A stretch of 17,818 bases of DNA, from the NCBI GenBank assembly GCA_964497475.1, contig CAZCDM010000030.1, positions 1 to 17,818 of the forward strand, given 5' to 3'. This DNA comes from CAZCDM01 sp964497475. Lineage in GTDB: Bacteria; Planctomycetota; Phycisphaerae; SM23-33. Below, one piece after another: positions 1 to 7,628 of the stretch (positions are counted from its first letter, which is position 1; every line of letters starts with the position of its first letter). The translations under genes were made by a program, and so were the position numbers. The notes beneath the pieces were generated by a model. It saw only the letters and a program-made list of their open reading frames with translations. It ran no database searches and had not been told where the DNA came from.

Positions 1-301
1 TCCTTGTAAAACAAAGACTTACAGCGCAATCCAAAGGGGATGTCGAAGTCAGGTCTGCCTGGCTATATCGGGGTGCGTGGCTCGATGATCTGCCATTTGC
101 TGCACGGCCAGATCGGGCTGGTGCTTTACCGGGCCTATTGTGATTCACTACGCTGCGAGTCATTCGGCTTGGACGTCGCCAGTTCCTGGTTGTTCCCTCG
201 CTGGTCCGTTGCGATTGGTCCGGCCTGGCTGCTGTGTGCTCAGGTCGTAGCCATGGCCCTCGTGCGGCGGCAAAAATTTCGCATTTTTCTTGCGAACCGA
301 C
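1..301. other. Upstream region without recognisable gene
   Basis: An open frame runs in phase into rex from position 40, but its translation before residue 115 resembles no family I know, and a promoter and operator lie inside it, so I read it as non-coding. No tRNA or other RNA gene is visible. The only structure I see is an inverted repeat TTCGCA-7 nt-TGCGAA at 278-296 in an A/T-rich patch just upstream of the rex -35 box. It could be a binding site or an UP-like element. The end of an upstream gene may lie to the left of the window. Confidence 0.4.
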
Positions 302-330
302 TTGACAGTGCCATTTGCATGCAGTATGCT
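302..330 (+). promoter_or_regulatory. Sigma70-type promoter of the rex-hydrogenase operon
   Basis: TTGACA at 302-307 is a perfect -35 match. It is followed by a 17-bp spacer and TATGCT at 325-330 as the -10 box. The start of transcription would be near 337, about 45 nt before the rex ATG. All genes down to 8774 follow in one direction with overlaps or short gaps, so this is probably the main promoter of the operon. Confidence 0.75.
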
Positions 331-346
331 GTGAATCCTGTAACAG
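329..346. promoter_or_regulatory. Putative Rex operator overlapping -10 and +1
   Basis: The 18-bp site is CTGTGAA-4 nt-GTAACAG. Against a mixed Rex consensus (TTGTGAA-4 nt-TTAACAA) 11 of 14 defined positions match. The dyad GCTGT/ACAGC spans 328-347. It sits over the end of the -10 box and the predicted transcription start, where a bound repressor would block RNA polymerase. Since rex is the first gene downstream, the site implies autoregulation and NADH-responsive control of the hydrogenase operon. The match is by eye only. Confidence 0.6.
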
Positions 347-381
347 CGTTATTCGAGTCACATCACTATGAGGTTTCGAAT

Positions 382-1020
382 ATGCAGAGAGTTTCAGAAC
401 GTGCTATTGGCCGGTTAAGTCTCTACCGCAGAGTGCTATACGATCTGCAGATGGAGGGGCAGGCCAATGTATTCTCTCACGACCTTGCCTCTCTGGCAGG
501 CGTCACAGCTGCCCAGGTTCGGCGAGATGTAATGACCGTCGGCTTTGAAGGCAGTCCGTCTCGCGGCTACAATGTAGATGGTCTGGCCGAGTCTGTCAGT
601 ACGTTTCTGGGCGGCAGGCAGGCCCGAGTTGCCCTTGTGGGCGTGGGCAATCTCGGCCGGGCGATTCTGAGCTATTTCCTCGGCCGGCGTCCCAACCTCC
701 AGATCGTAGCCGCCTTCGATACCGACCCGGACCGCACGGGTCGCGTCATCGCCGGCTGTCACAGTTACTCAATGGACGAACTCGCCGAGCGCATCGAGGA
801 GCTGGAGATCGTCACGGCGATTCTGTCCGTGCCTGCCGATGCGGCCCAGCCGACGGCCGATCTGCTCGTGGCCAGCGGGGTTCGTGGCCTTGTCAATTTT
901 GCACCGGTCCGGCTGAGCGTACCGGCCGGGGTGTATGTGGAAAACGTCGATATCACCATGTCGCTGGAGAAGGTGGCCTTCTTCGCGCGGCAGAATGAAG
1001 CAAAGGAAGCATTGCAGTGA
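382..1020 (+). CDS. rex: Redox-sensing transcriptional repressor Rex
   Basis: Rex is a homodimeric DNA-binding repressor that senses the NADH/NAD+ ratio; NADH binding releases it from DNA. The 212-residue product has the usual family length. Residues 1-75 form the winged helix-turn-helix (recognition stretch around TAAQVRRDV, wing GSPSRGY). Residues 82 onward form the Rossmann domain with the dinucleotide loop GVGNLGRA at 87-94, and the C-terminal helix (SLEKVAFFARQ) is typical of the domain-swapped tail. I chose the ATG at 382 because it has a GAGG SD 8 nt upstream, gives the family N-terminus, and lies downstream of the promoter; the longer open frame would include the promoter. It leads the hydrogenase operon and its TGA overlaps the next start. 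Confidence 0.95.
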   Translation: MQRVSERAIGRLSLYRRVLYDLQMEGQANVFSHDLASLAGVTAAQVRRDVMTVGFEGSPSRGYNVDGLAESVSTFLGGRQARVALVGVGNLGRAILSYFLGRRPNLQIVAAFDTDPDRTGRVIAGCHSYSMDELAERIEELEIVTAILSVPADAAQPTADLLVASGVRGLVNFAPVRLSVPAGVYVENVDITMSLEKVAFFARQNEAKEALQ

Positions 1021-1496
1021 TCGCAACCGACATTGAAGAGATCCTCAAGAAGTACGACCAGCCAGGCCGGGATGCGTTGATCCCGATTCTCCAGGCCGTC
1101 CAGGAAGCCCATGGCTACGTCAGCCGCGATGCGGTCGTCCGCGTCAGCCAGCACCTGAACCTCCCGGCCAGCAAAATCTACGGCGTGGCGACGTTCTACA
1201 ACCAGTTCCGCTTCCAGCCGCCGGGCAAGTTCCACATTCAGGTCTGCCGCGGCACGGCCTGCCACGTCAAAGGCAGCGGTGCGGTGCTCGAAGCACTCAA
1301 GCAGAACCTCGACATCGACTCCGACCAGACGACCCGCGACGGGCTCTTCAGCCTGGAAGTCGTCGCCTGCATCGGCGCGTGTGGCCTGGCGCCGGTCATC
1401 AGCATCAACGGCGAGTTCCACGCCAAGGTCAAGCCCGACCAGATCAAGACCATTCTCGATGAATACCGAACCCAAGCGGAGGCCTCCCATGCCTGA
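1017..1496 (+). CDS. NAD-linked [FeFe]-hydrogenase gamma subunit (NuoE/HndA-like)
   Basis: A thioredoxin-fold [2Fe-2S] protein of 159 residues, equivalent to the 24-kDa subunit of complex I and to HndA/HydC of trimeric hydrogenases. It relays electrons to or from the flavin subunit. The four cluster ligands are visible: C77 and C82 (CRGTAC) and C118 and C122 (CIGAC). The helical N-terminal part contains the family pattern around YVSRDAVVRVSQHL and KIYGVATFYNQF. The start is a GTG overlapping the rex stop (GTGA), with AAGGA about 9 nt upstream, which indicates translational coupling. It overlaps the next gene by 8 nt. Its place beside the NuoF-like subunit and HydA, without other nuo genes, assigns it to the hydrogenase rather than to complex I. 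Confidence 0.93.
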   Translation: MIATDIEEILKKYDQPGRDALIPILQAVQEAHGYVSRDAVVRVSQHLNLPASKIYGVATFYNQFRFQPPGKFHIQVCRGTACHVKGSGAVLEALKQNLDIDSDQTTRDGLFSLEVVACIGACGLAPVISINGEFHAKVKPDQIKTILDEYRTQAEASHA

Positions 1497-3450
1497 GACC
1501 CTTACGCAAGAAATAATCGAAGTGAACCCCGCCCTGCTGTCGCTCATCGAGAACCCGGCCCGGGCCGATGAACTCGCCGACCAGCTCGCCGCGACCCGTC
1601 GCGACGTCGTCACCCGCCCGGTGATTTACGTCGGCACGGGGACGTGTGGCCTGGGGGCCGGAGCGGGCAAGACCCTGGCCCGCGTGCGAGAGTGGCTCTC
1701 GGGCAATTCGGTCGACGCCGAGATCGTCGAGGTCGGCTGTGTGGGCTTCTGTGCGGTCGAGCCGATGCTCGATATCCAGCTGCCTGGCCGGACGCGCGTG
1801 ACCTTCCAGAATGTCACCAAAGACAATGTCGATACCATTCTCGTCGCCATGCTCCAGAACCAGCAACTGCCCGGCGAGAATGTCTACGCCCAGCACCGCC
1901 CTGCCGCTGGCATCGACGCGACGCCCTTCGACGGGCTGGTCTACCTCGACGAGACGCCCTTCTTCGGCCCGCAGACGCGATGGGTGCTGGCCAACTGCGG
2001 CCTGGCCGACCCGGGCAGCATCGACGAGTACATCGCCCGCGGCGGGTACCGCGCCCTGGCCAAGGCCCTGCGAACCAAGACCCCGGCCGAGATGTGCGAC
2101 GACGTGGAGGCGGCTGGCCTGCGAGGCCGAGGCGGCGGAGGATTCCCGGCCGGCAGGAAGTGGAAGTTCTCCCTCAACACCCCTGCCGACCAGAAATACA
2201 TGGTCTGCAATGCCGACGAGGGCGACCCCGGCGCGTTCATGGACCGGGCCGTCATCGAGGGCGACCCGCACCGCCTCGTCGAGGGCTTGGCCCTGGCCAG
2301 CTACGCCATCGGCGCGACCAAGGCGTACATTTACATCCGGGCTGAGTACCCCCTGGCGATCCAGCGGCTCAACGTCGCCATCGCCCAGGCGCACGCGTAC
2401 GGCCTGCTGGGCGAGAACATTCTCGACAGCGGCTTCGGCTTGCAGATCATCGTCAAGATGGGCGCCGGTGCGTTCGTCTGCGGCGAGGAGACCGCCCTGC
2501 TGCATTCCATCGAGGGCAAGCGCGGTATGCCCCGGCCTCGACCGCCCTTCCCCGCCGTCAAGGGCCTGTTCGGCAAGCCCACCTGCATCAACAATGTCGA
2601 GACGCTGGCGAACCTGCCGGCCCTGGTCGACAACGGCGTGGAGTGGTTCGCATCGCTCGGCACGGAAACCTCCAAGGGCACGAAGGTCTTCGCCCTGTCG
2701 GGCAAGGTGGAAAACACCGGCCTGGTCGAAGTGGCCATGGGAACACGCATCCGCGAAATCGTCATGGATATCGGCGGTGGCTGCGGCGAGGGACGCGCCT
2801 TCAAGGGCGTTCAGATCGGCGGGCCCTCCGGCGGGTGCGTTCCCGCGGAACACCTCGATACCGAGATCGATTACGAGTCGCTCAAGGCCATCGGCGCGAT
2901 GATGGGCTCGGGCGGCCTGGTGGTGATGGACGATCAGACCTGTATGGTCGATGTCGCGAAGTTCTTCATGGACTTCGTCCAGCGGGAGAGCTGTGGCAAG
3001 TGCATCCCCTGCCGTGAGGGCACGCGCCGGATGCTGGAGATTCTCGAGCGGATCACCACCGGCCGGCGCAGCGAGAAGGGCCACGACGCCCTGCACCGCT
3101 TCAAGGGCATTATGTACCTCCAGCGGCTGGCTGAGTCGATCCAGGATACGAGCCTGTGCGGCCTGGGCCAGACCGCGCCGAATCCCGTGCTGTCCACGCT
3201 GCGATTCTTCCGCGACGAGTACGAAGCCCATATCTACGAACGCAAATGCCCCGCCGGCGCCTGCACCGATCTGCTGCAGTATCGTATCGACGCGGACAAA
3301 TGCGTCGGGTGCACCGCCTGTGCCCGCAAGTGCCCCGCCGAGGCCATCATGGGCGCCACCAAGAGCCCCCACTACATCATCCCCGACAAATGCATCGGCT
3401 GCGGAGCCTGCATCGACGCCTGCAAGTTCGACGCTGTCATCAAGGAGTAA
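1489..3450 (+). CDS. NAD-linked [FeFe]-hydrogenase beta subunit (NuoF/HndC-like flavoprotein)
   Basis: The NAD(H)- and FMN-binding subunit of the soluble hydrogenase, 653 residues. Domains in order: an N-terminal thioredoxin-like [2Fe-2S] domain (about 43-125) with only three obvious Cys (C53, C84, C88); the NuoF core with the glycine-rich NADH loop GRGGGGFPAG (213-222), the FMN motif NADEGDPG (241-248) and CGEETAL (331-337); a [4Fe-4S] site C502/C505/C508 with C557; and a C-terminal two-cluster ferredoxin domain (C605, C608, C611, C615 and C635, C638, C641, C645). This fused layout is characteristic of HydB/HndC-type subunits of bifurcating or NAD(P)-linked hydrogenases. The ATG at 1489 has GGAGG 6 nt upstream and overlaps the previous gene by 8 nt. 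Bifurcation activity is inferred from subunit composition, not shown. Confidence 0.94.
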   Translation: MPETLTQEIIEVNPALLSLIENPARADELADQLAATRRDVVTRPVIYVGTGTCGLGAGAGKTLARVREWLSGNSVDAEIVEVGCVGFCAVEPMLDIQLPGRTRVTFQNVTKDNVDTILVAMLQNQQLPGENVYAQHRPAAGIDATPFDGLVYLDETPFFGPQTRWVLANCGLADPGSIDEYIARGGYRALAKALRTKTPAEMCDDVEAAGLRGRGGGGFPAGRKWKFSLNTPADQKYMVCNADEGDPGAFMDRAVIEGDPHRLVEGLALASYAIGATKAYIYIRAEYPLAIQRLNVAIAQAHAYGLLGENILDSGFGLQIIVKMGAGAFVCGEETALLHSIEGKRGMPRPRPPFPAVKGLFGKPTCINNVETLANLPALVDNGVEWFASLGTETSKGTKVFALSGKVENTGLVEVAMGTRIREIVMDIGGGCGEGRAFKGVQIGGPSGGCVPAEHLDTEIDYESLKAIGAMMGSGGLVVMDDQTCMVDVAKFFMDFVQRESCGKCIPCREGTRRMLEILERITTGRRSEKGHDALHRFKGIMYLQRLAESIQDTSLCGLGQTAPNPVLSTLRFFRDEYEAHIYERKCPAGACTDLLQYRIDADKCVGCTACARKCPAEAIMGATKSPHYIIPDKCIGCGACIDACKFDAVIKE

Positions 3451-3455
3451 TCCCG

Positions 3456-5186
3456 ATGAGCAACACCATTGAAATCCACGTCAACGACCGGGCCGTCGAG
3501 GCCCGCGAAGGCGAAATCCTGCTGGACGTGCTGAAGCGCGAGGGCATTACCGTGCCGACGCTATGCAACGTCAGCGATCTGTTGCCGACCGGCGCCTGCC
3601 GCATGTGCGTTGTCGAGGTCGAGGGCCAGCGCAACCTCGTGCCGAGCTGTGCCTACCCGGTCGCGGCGGGCATGAAGATCCAGACCAACTCGCCGCGCGT
3701 CACCCGCGCCCGCAAGACCATCATCGAGCTGATCCTGGCCGACCACCCCGACGACTGCCTCTACTGCATCCGCAGCGGTAATTGCGAGCTGCAAACCCTC
3801 GCCCAGCAGCTCGGCGTGCGCGACCGCCGCTACGAGGGGGAACATAACCAGTACAAGCTCGACGTATCGAACCCGTCGATCGTCCGCGACCCGGCCAAGT
3901 GCATCAAGTGCGGCCGCTGCGTTCGCATCTGCGAAGAGGTTCAGGGCGTCGGCGCGATCGACTTCATCGGCCGAGGCAGCAAGACTACGGTGGGCACGGC
4001 CTTCGATGAGGGCCTGAACGTATCGAGCTGCATCAACTGCGGCCAGTGCGTCATGGTCTGCCCCACCGGGGCCCTGCGGGAACAGAGCAACATCAAGCAG
4101 GTCCAGGATGCCCTGCATGACCCGGACAAGGTCGTCGTCGTCCAGCACGCCCCGGCCGTTTCGGTCACGCTGGCGGAAGAGCTCGACCTCAAACCCGGCA
4201 GCGACATTGCGGGGCTGATGATTGCCGCCCTGCGGCGGATGGGCTTTGACCGCGTCTTCGAGACCAGCTTCGCCGCGGACCTGACGATCATGGAAGAAGG
4301 CAGCGAGCTGGTTCACCGCATCACCAACGGCGGGACCCTGCCGATGATGACCAGCTGCTCGCCCGGCTGGATCAAGTTCGTCGAGGAGTTCTACCCCGAC
4401 CTGCTGGATAACCTCTCGACCTGCAAGAGCCCCCAGCAGATGCTCGGGGCGATCATCAAGAGCTACTTCGCCGAGCAGGAAGGCATTGACCCGAAGAACA
4501 TCTTCAGCGTCTCGATCATGCCCTGCACGGCCAAGAAGTTCGAGGCCGGCCGACCCGAGATGGGTCACGACGGCCTGGCCGACGTCGATGCCGTGCTGAC
4601 CACCCGCGAGCTGGCTCGCATGGTCCGGCTGCACGGGATGGACATTTCCACGCTCGAGCCCTCCACGGCAGACACGCCCTTCGGCGAGCGGAGCAGCGCG
4701 GGTAAGCTCTTCGGCGGCTCGGGCGGCGTGATGGAAGCCGCCGTCCGCACGGCCCATGTGCTGATTACCGGCGAGGAAATGCAGGACCTGGAAATCAAGG
4801 CCCTGCGAGGCCTCGATGGCGTGAAGGAAGCCCACGTCAAAATCGGCGACCTGGACGTCGGCGTGGCGGTCGTCAGCGGCCTGGGCAATGCCCGTAAGCT
4901 GCTGGATGAAATCCGTGCCGGCCGCGATGACCTGCACTTCATCGAGGTCATGACCTGCCCCGGCGGCTGCATCGCCGGGGGCGGCCAGCCCTACCAGACC
5001 GATCTCGACGCCATCCGAGGCCGCATGCGGGCGCTGTACAAAATCGACCAGACCGCCGAGCTGCGAACCAGCCACGCCAACAAGGACGTCCAAAAACTCT
5101 ACAAGGAGTTCCTCGGCGAGCCCCTCGGCGAGAAGAGCCACCACCTCCTGCACACGCACTACGCCCCGCGCGAGGTGATGAAGTAA
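3456..5186 (+). CDS. hydA: [FeFe]-hydrogenase catalytic subunit HydA (group A, M3 architecture)
   Basis: Catalyses reversible H2 formation at the H-cluster; 576 residues, no signal peptide, so cytoplasmic. N-terminal relay: [2Fe-2S] ferredoxin domain (C37, C48, C51, C65), His-ligated [4Fe-4S] (H97, C101, C104, C110), and two [4Fe-4S] clusters (C149/C152/C155/C159 and C192/C195/C198/C202). The H-cluster domain has L1 at TSCSPGW (299-305), L2 at MPCTAKKFE (355-363, C357) and L3 with C501 and C505 followed by AGGGQP. The C-terminus from about residue 530 is the small-subunit-like tail. In L1 a Ser replaces the second Cys of the textbook TSCCP motif. AAGGAG lies 8 nt before the ATG and overlaps the upstream stop. 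It pairs with the two preceding NAD-linked subunits, so the enzyme is probably an Hnd/HydABC-like trimer. Confidence 0.96.
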   Translation: MSNTIEIHVNDRAVEAREGEILLDVLKREGITVPTLCNVSDLLPTGACRMCVVEVEGQRNLVPSCAYPVAAGMKIQTNSPRVTRARKTIIELILADHPDDCLYCIRSGNCELQTLAQQLGVRDRRYEGEHNQYKLDVSNPSIVRDPAKCIKCGRCVRICEEVQGVGAIDFIGRGSKTTVGTAFDEGLNVSSCINCGQCVMVCPTGALREQSNIKQVQDALHDPDKVVVVQHAPAVSVTLAEELDLKPGSDIAGLMIAALRRMGFDRVFETSFAADLTIMEEGSELVHRITNGGTLPMMTSCSPGWIKFVEEFYPDLLDNLSTCKSPQQMLGAIIKSYFAEQEGIDPKNIFSVSIMPCTAKKFEAGRPEMGHDGLADVDAVLTTRELARMVRLHGMDISTLEPSTADTPFGERSSAGKLFGGSGGVMEAAVRTAHVLITGEEMQDLEIKALRGLDGVKEAHVKIGDLDVGVAVVSGLGNARKLLDEIRAGRDDLHFIEVMTCPGGCIAGGGQPYQTDLDAIRGRMRALYKIDQTAELRTSHANKDVQKLYKEFLGEPLGEKSHHLLHTHYAPREVMK

Positions 5187-5204
5187 CCGCCCCCCTGCCG
5201 CCGC

Positions 5205-7214
5205 ATGAAACGCAAAGACGAACATCCTCTGGTCCAGACCGTCGGCGAGCGGTGTCGCATGTGCTACACCTGCGTGCGGGAGTGTCCGGCCAAGGCGATC
5301 CGCATCGTGGAAGGCCAGGCCGAGATCGTCCCCGAGCGCTGCGTGGCGTGCGGCAACTGCGTGCGCGTGTGCAGCCAGCATGCCAAGCTGGTCATCGATT
5401 CGATCGACAAGGTACGCGAGCTGCTGGCCGGGCCAAAGACCGTCGCGGCGATTCTCGCTCCGAGCTTCCCGGCCGAGTTCGACGAGGTGGACTATCCCCG
5501 CTTCGTCGGCATGGTGCGCAAGCTGGGGTTTGACCTCGTCAGCGAAGTGGCCTTCGGGGCCGACCTGGTCGCGAGGGCCTACCGTGAGCTGCTGGCTGGC
5601 GCGGGCGAGAAGCGATACATCGCCACGAGCTGTCCCGGCATTGTCGGGTACGTCGAGCGGTATCACCCGGGCCTCGTGGACAACCTCGCGCCGCTGATCT
5701 CGCCGATGGTGGCCGAGGCCCGCGTGCTGCATCGCATCCACGGCGAGGACTTGGCGATCGTTTTCATCGGCCCGTGCATTGCCAAGAAAGGCGAAGCCGC
5801 CAGCCAGCAGATTCCCGACGAAGTCGACCAGGCCATGACGTTCCACGAGCTTCGTCGCATGTTCGAAGCCGACGGGATCACCGCGCATAATTCGCCGGAC
5901 GATCAGTTCGACCCGCCCCACGCCGGACCCGGCGCGCTGTTTTCGATCAGCCGCGGGCTGCTCCAGGCGGCCAACATGCCGGAAGATCTCGTCGCCGGCG
6001 AGGTCGTCACCGCCGATGGTCATGAATTCGTCGAGGCGATCCGCGAGTTCGAGTCCGGCGCGCTGGACGCCACGCTGCTGGAGGTGCTCTGCTGCAAGGG
6101 GTGCATCCTCGGGGCGGGCATGACCAATGCCGACCCGCTCTATTCCAAGCGCAGCCGCGTGAGTCGCTACGTCCGCCGGCGGCTGGAAGAAGGCGATGCC
6201 GAGCAGTTCGCCCGCGAGCTGGAGCGGTTTGCTGATCTGGATCTCCACCGCGTTTATGTCGAGGACGACCAGCGGATCTTCGTGCCCTTCGACGACGAGA
6301 TCGGCCGGATTCTCGCACAGATGGGCAAGCGCGGCCCGGACGACGAACTCAACTGCGGCGCGTGTGGCTACGAGACCTGCCGCGAACATGCCATCGCAAT
6401 TCTCAAGGGTCTGGCCGAGAGTGAAATGTGTCTGCCCCACACTATCGATCAATTGCGGAAGACCATTTCCGAGCTGAATGTCAGCAACGAGCAGCTGGCC
6501 TCGGCGCAGGTGGCCCTGCAGCAGTCCGAGAAGCTCGCCAGCATGGGTCAGCTCGCCGCCGGCATTGCCCACGAGGTCAACAACCCCCTCGGCGTGGTGC
6601 TGATGTACGCCCACCTGCTGCTGGACGACTGCAAAGATACCGGCAAGAAGGAAGACCTCGAAATGATTGCCACCCAGGCCGACCGCTGCAAGAAGATCGT
6701 CGCCGGGCTGCTGCACTTCGCGCGGCAGAACAAGGTCGTCCTCCAGGAGGCCAACGCCGAAGAGCTCATCAATCAGACGCTCAAGGTCGTCGCCCGCCCG
6801 GCCAATGTGAACGTCGACCTCGTCAAGGAGCTCGACAACCCCACCGCCGAACTCGACCCCGACCAGATCGTCCAAGTGCTGACGAACCTCATCGGCAATG
6901 CGTACTCGGCCATGGAAGCTGCCGGCGGGACGTTGACGATCACGCTGGCCGGCGACGAGGAGACTCTCCGCGTGACCGTAGCCGACACCGGCGGCGGCAT
7001 TGCCCCGGACATTCGCGACAAGATTTTCGAACCGTTTTTCACTACCAAGCGAATCGGCGTTGGCACGGGATTGGGCCTTGCCGTAACCTATGGAATTGTC
7101 AAAATGCACTCGGGTGACATTTCCGTGGAAAGCAACACCGACCCGAGTGCAGGCCCCACCGGGACAGCCTTCACCCTCGCCCTGCCCCGCCATGCCAAGG
7201 AACCCGCATTATGA
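5205..7214 (+). CDS. Hydrogenase-like sensor histidine kinase (ferredoxin + [FeFe]-hydrogenase-like + [4Fe-4S] + kinase fusion)
   Basis: A 669-residue soluble fusion. Residues 17-56 hold two [4Fe-4S] motifs (C17/C20/C23/C27; C46/C49/C52/C56). Residues 75-310 are an [FeFe]-hydrogenase-like domain with degenerate signatures: TSCP (141-144), GPCIAKK (C191, K194) and a CxxxC at C296/C300, without the glycine run and QP of catalytic enzymes. Residues 384-409 form a further [4Fe-4S] motif (C384, C387, C392, C409). A short coiled-coil-like linker (415-445) leads to the kinase: H-box with H456, N-box N565, G1 D594 and G2 GTGLGLA. It resembles group C sensory hydrogenases linked to kinases. The likely signal is H2 or cellular redox state (inference). 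An in-frame TAA lies 21 nt upstream and there is no SD; a run of six C at 5190-5195 precedes the ATG. Translational coupling to hydA is plausible. Confidence 0.9.
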   Translation: MKRKDEHPLVQTVGERCRMCYTCVRECPAKAIRIVEGQAEIVPERCVACGNCVRVCSQHAKLVIDSIDKVRELLAGPKTVAAILAPSFPAEFDEVDYPRFVGMVRKLGFDLVSEVAFGADLVARAYRELLAGAGEKRYIATSCPGIVGYVERYHPGLVDNLAPLISPMVAEARVLHRIHGEDLAIVFIGPCIAKKGEAASQQIPDEVDQAMTFHELRRMFEADGITAHNSPDDQFDPPHAGPGALFSISRGLLQAANMPEDLVAGEVVTADGHEFVEAIREFESGALDATLLEVLCCKGCILGAGMTNADPLYSKRSRVSRYVRRRLEEGDAEQFARELERFADLDLHRVYVEDDQRIFVPFDDEIGRILAQMGKRGPDDELNCGACGYETCREHAIAILKGLAESEMCLPHTIDQLRKTISELNVSNEQLASAQVALQQSEKLASMGQLAAGIAHEVNNPLGVVLMYAHLLLDDCKDTGKKEDLEMIATQADRCKKIVAGLLHFARQNKVVLQEANAEELINQTLKVVARPANVNVDLVKELDNPTAELDPDQIVQVLTNLIGNAYSAMEAAGGTLTITLAGDEETLRVTVADTGGGIAPDIRDKIFEPFFTTKRIGVGTGLGLAVTYGIVKMHSGDISVESNTDPSAGPTGTAFTLALPRHAKEPAL

Positions 7215-7627
7215 GCAACCCCAACGCGACCGACTCCCGCACGATCCTGCTGGTCGATGACGATATCGACTTCCTGACCCAGCAGCGGATGCATCTCGAA
7301 GCGGCCGGCTACCAGGTGATCTCCGCCGAGAGCCTCGCCGAGGCCGAGACACTTCTTGACGACTTGCACCCCGACGCAGCCGTGCTCGATTTGATGATGG
7401 AGCACGACGATGCCGGCTTTGTGCTGTGCTACCATATCAAGAAGCGATACCCCGGCACGCCGGTGATTCTCTGCTCGGCTGTCCAGTCGGAAACCGCCCT
7501 GGAGTTCGACGCCCGGACCGACGAGGAACGCTCCTGGGTCAAGGCCGACGTCATGCTCGCCAAGCCCGTCCGCTTCGAGCAGCTCCAGGCCGAGCTGACC
7601 CGCCTGCTGGACAAGGACGCCAACTGA
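7211..7627 (+). CDS. Receiver-only response regulator
   Basis: A single receiver (REC) domain of 138 residues with no output domain. Visible are the acidic pocket D16-D18, the phosphoacceptor D60 (VLDLMM), the switch residue S89 (ILCSA) and K118 (AKPV). A slightly long loop between the last two elements (about 92-112) is rich in charged residues. The start overlaps the kinase stop in an ATGA junction, so it is translationally coupled to the hydrogenase-like kinase, its most likely phosphodonor. Without an output domain it would act as a shuttle in a phosphorelay, in the manner of Spo0F, or by protein-protein contact like CheY. The partner cannot be named from sequence. Confidence 0.9.
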   Translation: MSNPNATDSRTILLVDDDIDFLTQQRMHLEAAGYQVISAESLAEAETLLDDLHPDAAVLDLMMEHDDAGFVLCYHIKKRYPGTPVILCSAVQSETALEFDARTDEERSWVKADVMLAKPVRFEQLQAELTRLLDKDAN

Positions 7628-7628
7628 C

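Noticed and set aside
138..150. TTGTGATTCACTA as a second Rex or CRP-like site
   Set aside because: The half sites are too close together for either consensus, and no promoter elements are placed around it.
40..381. An N-terminal extension of 114 residues on Rex
   Set aside because: It contains a near-consensus promoter and operator, has no similarity to Rex proteins, and an internal ATG at 382 has an SD and the family N-terminus.
1444..3372. A 642-codon minus-strand open frame opposite the NuoF-like gene
   Set aside because: Same mirror effect. No recognisable domain, and the plus strand carries all flavin and FeS motifs.
3561..7193. A 1210-codon open frame on the minus strand opposite hydA and the sensor kinase
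   Set aside because: It lies antisense to two genes with complete cluster and kinase motifs. Its translation is low-complexity, rich in Asp, Val, Gly and His, as expected from the third-position bias of GC-rich genes.
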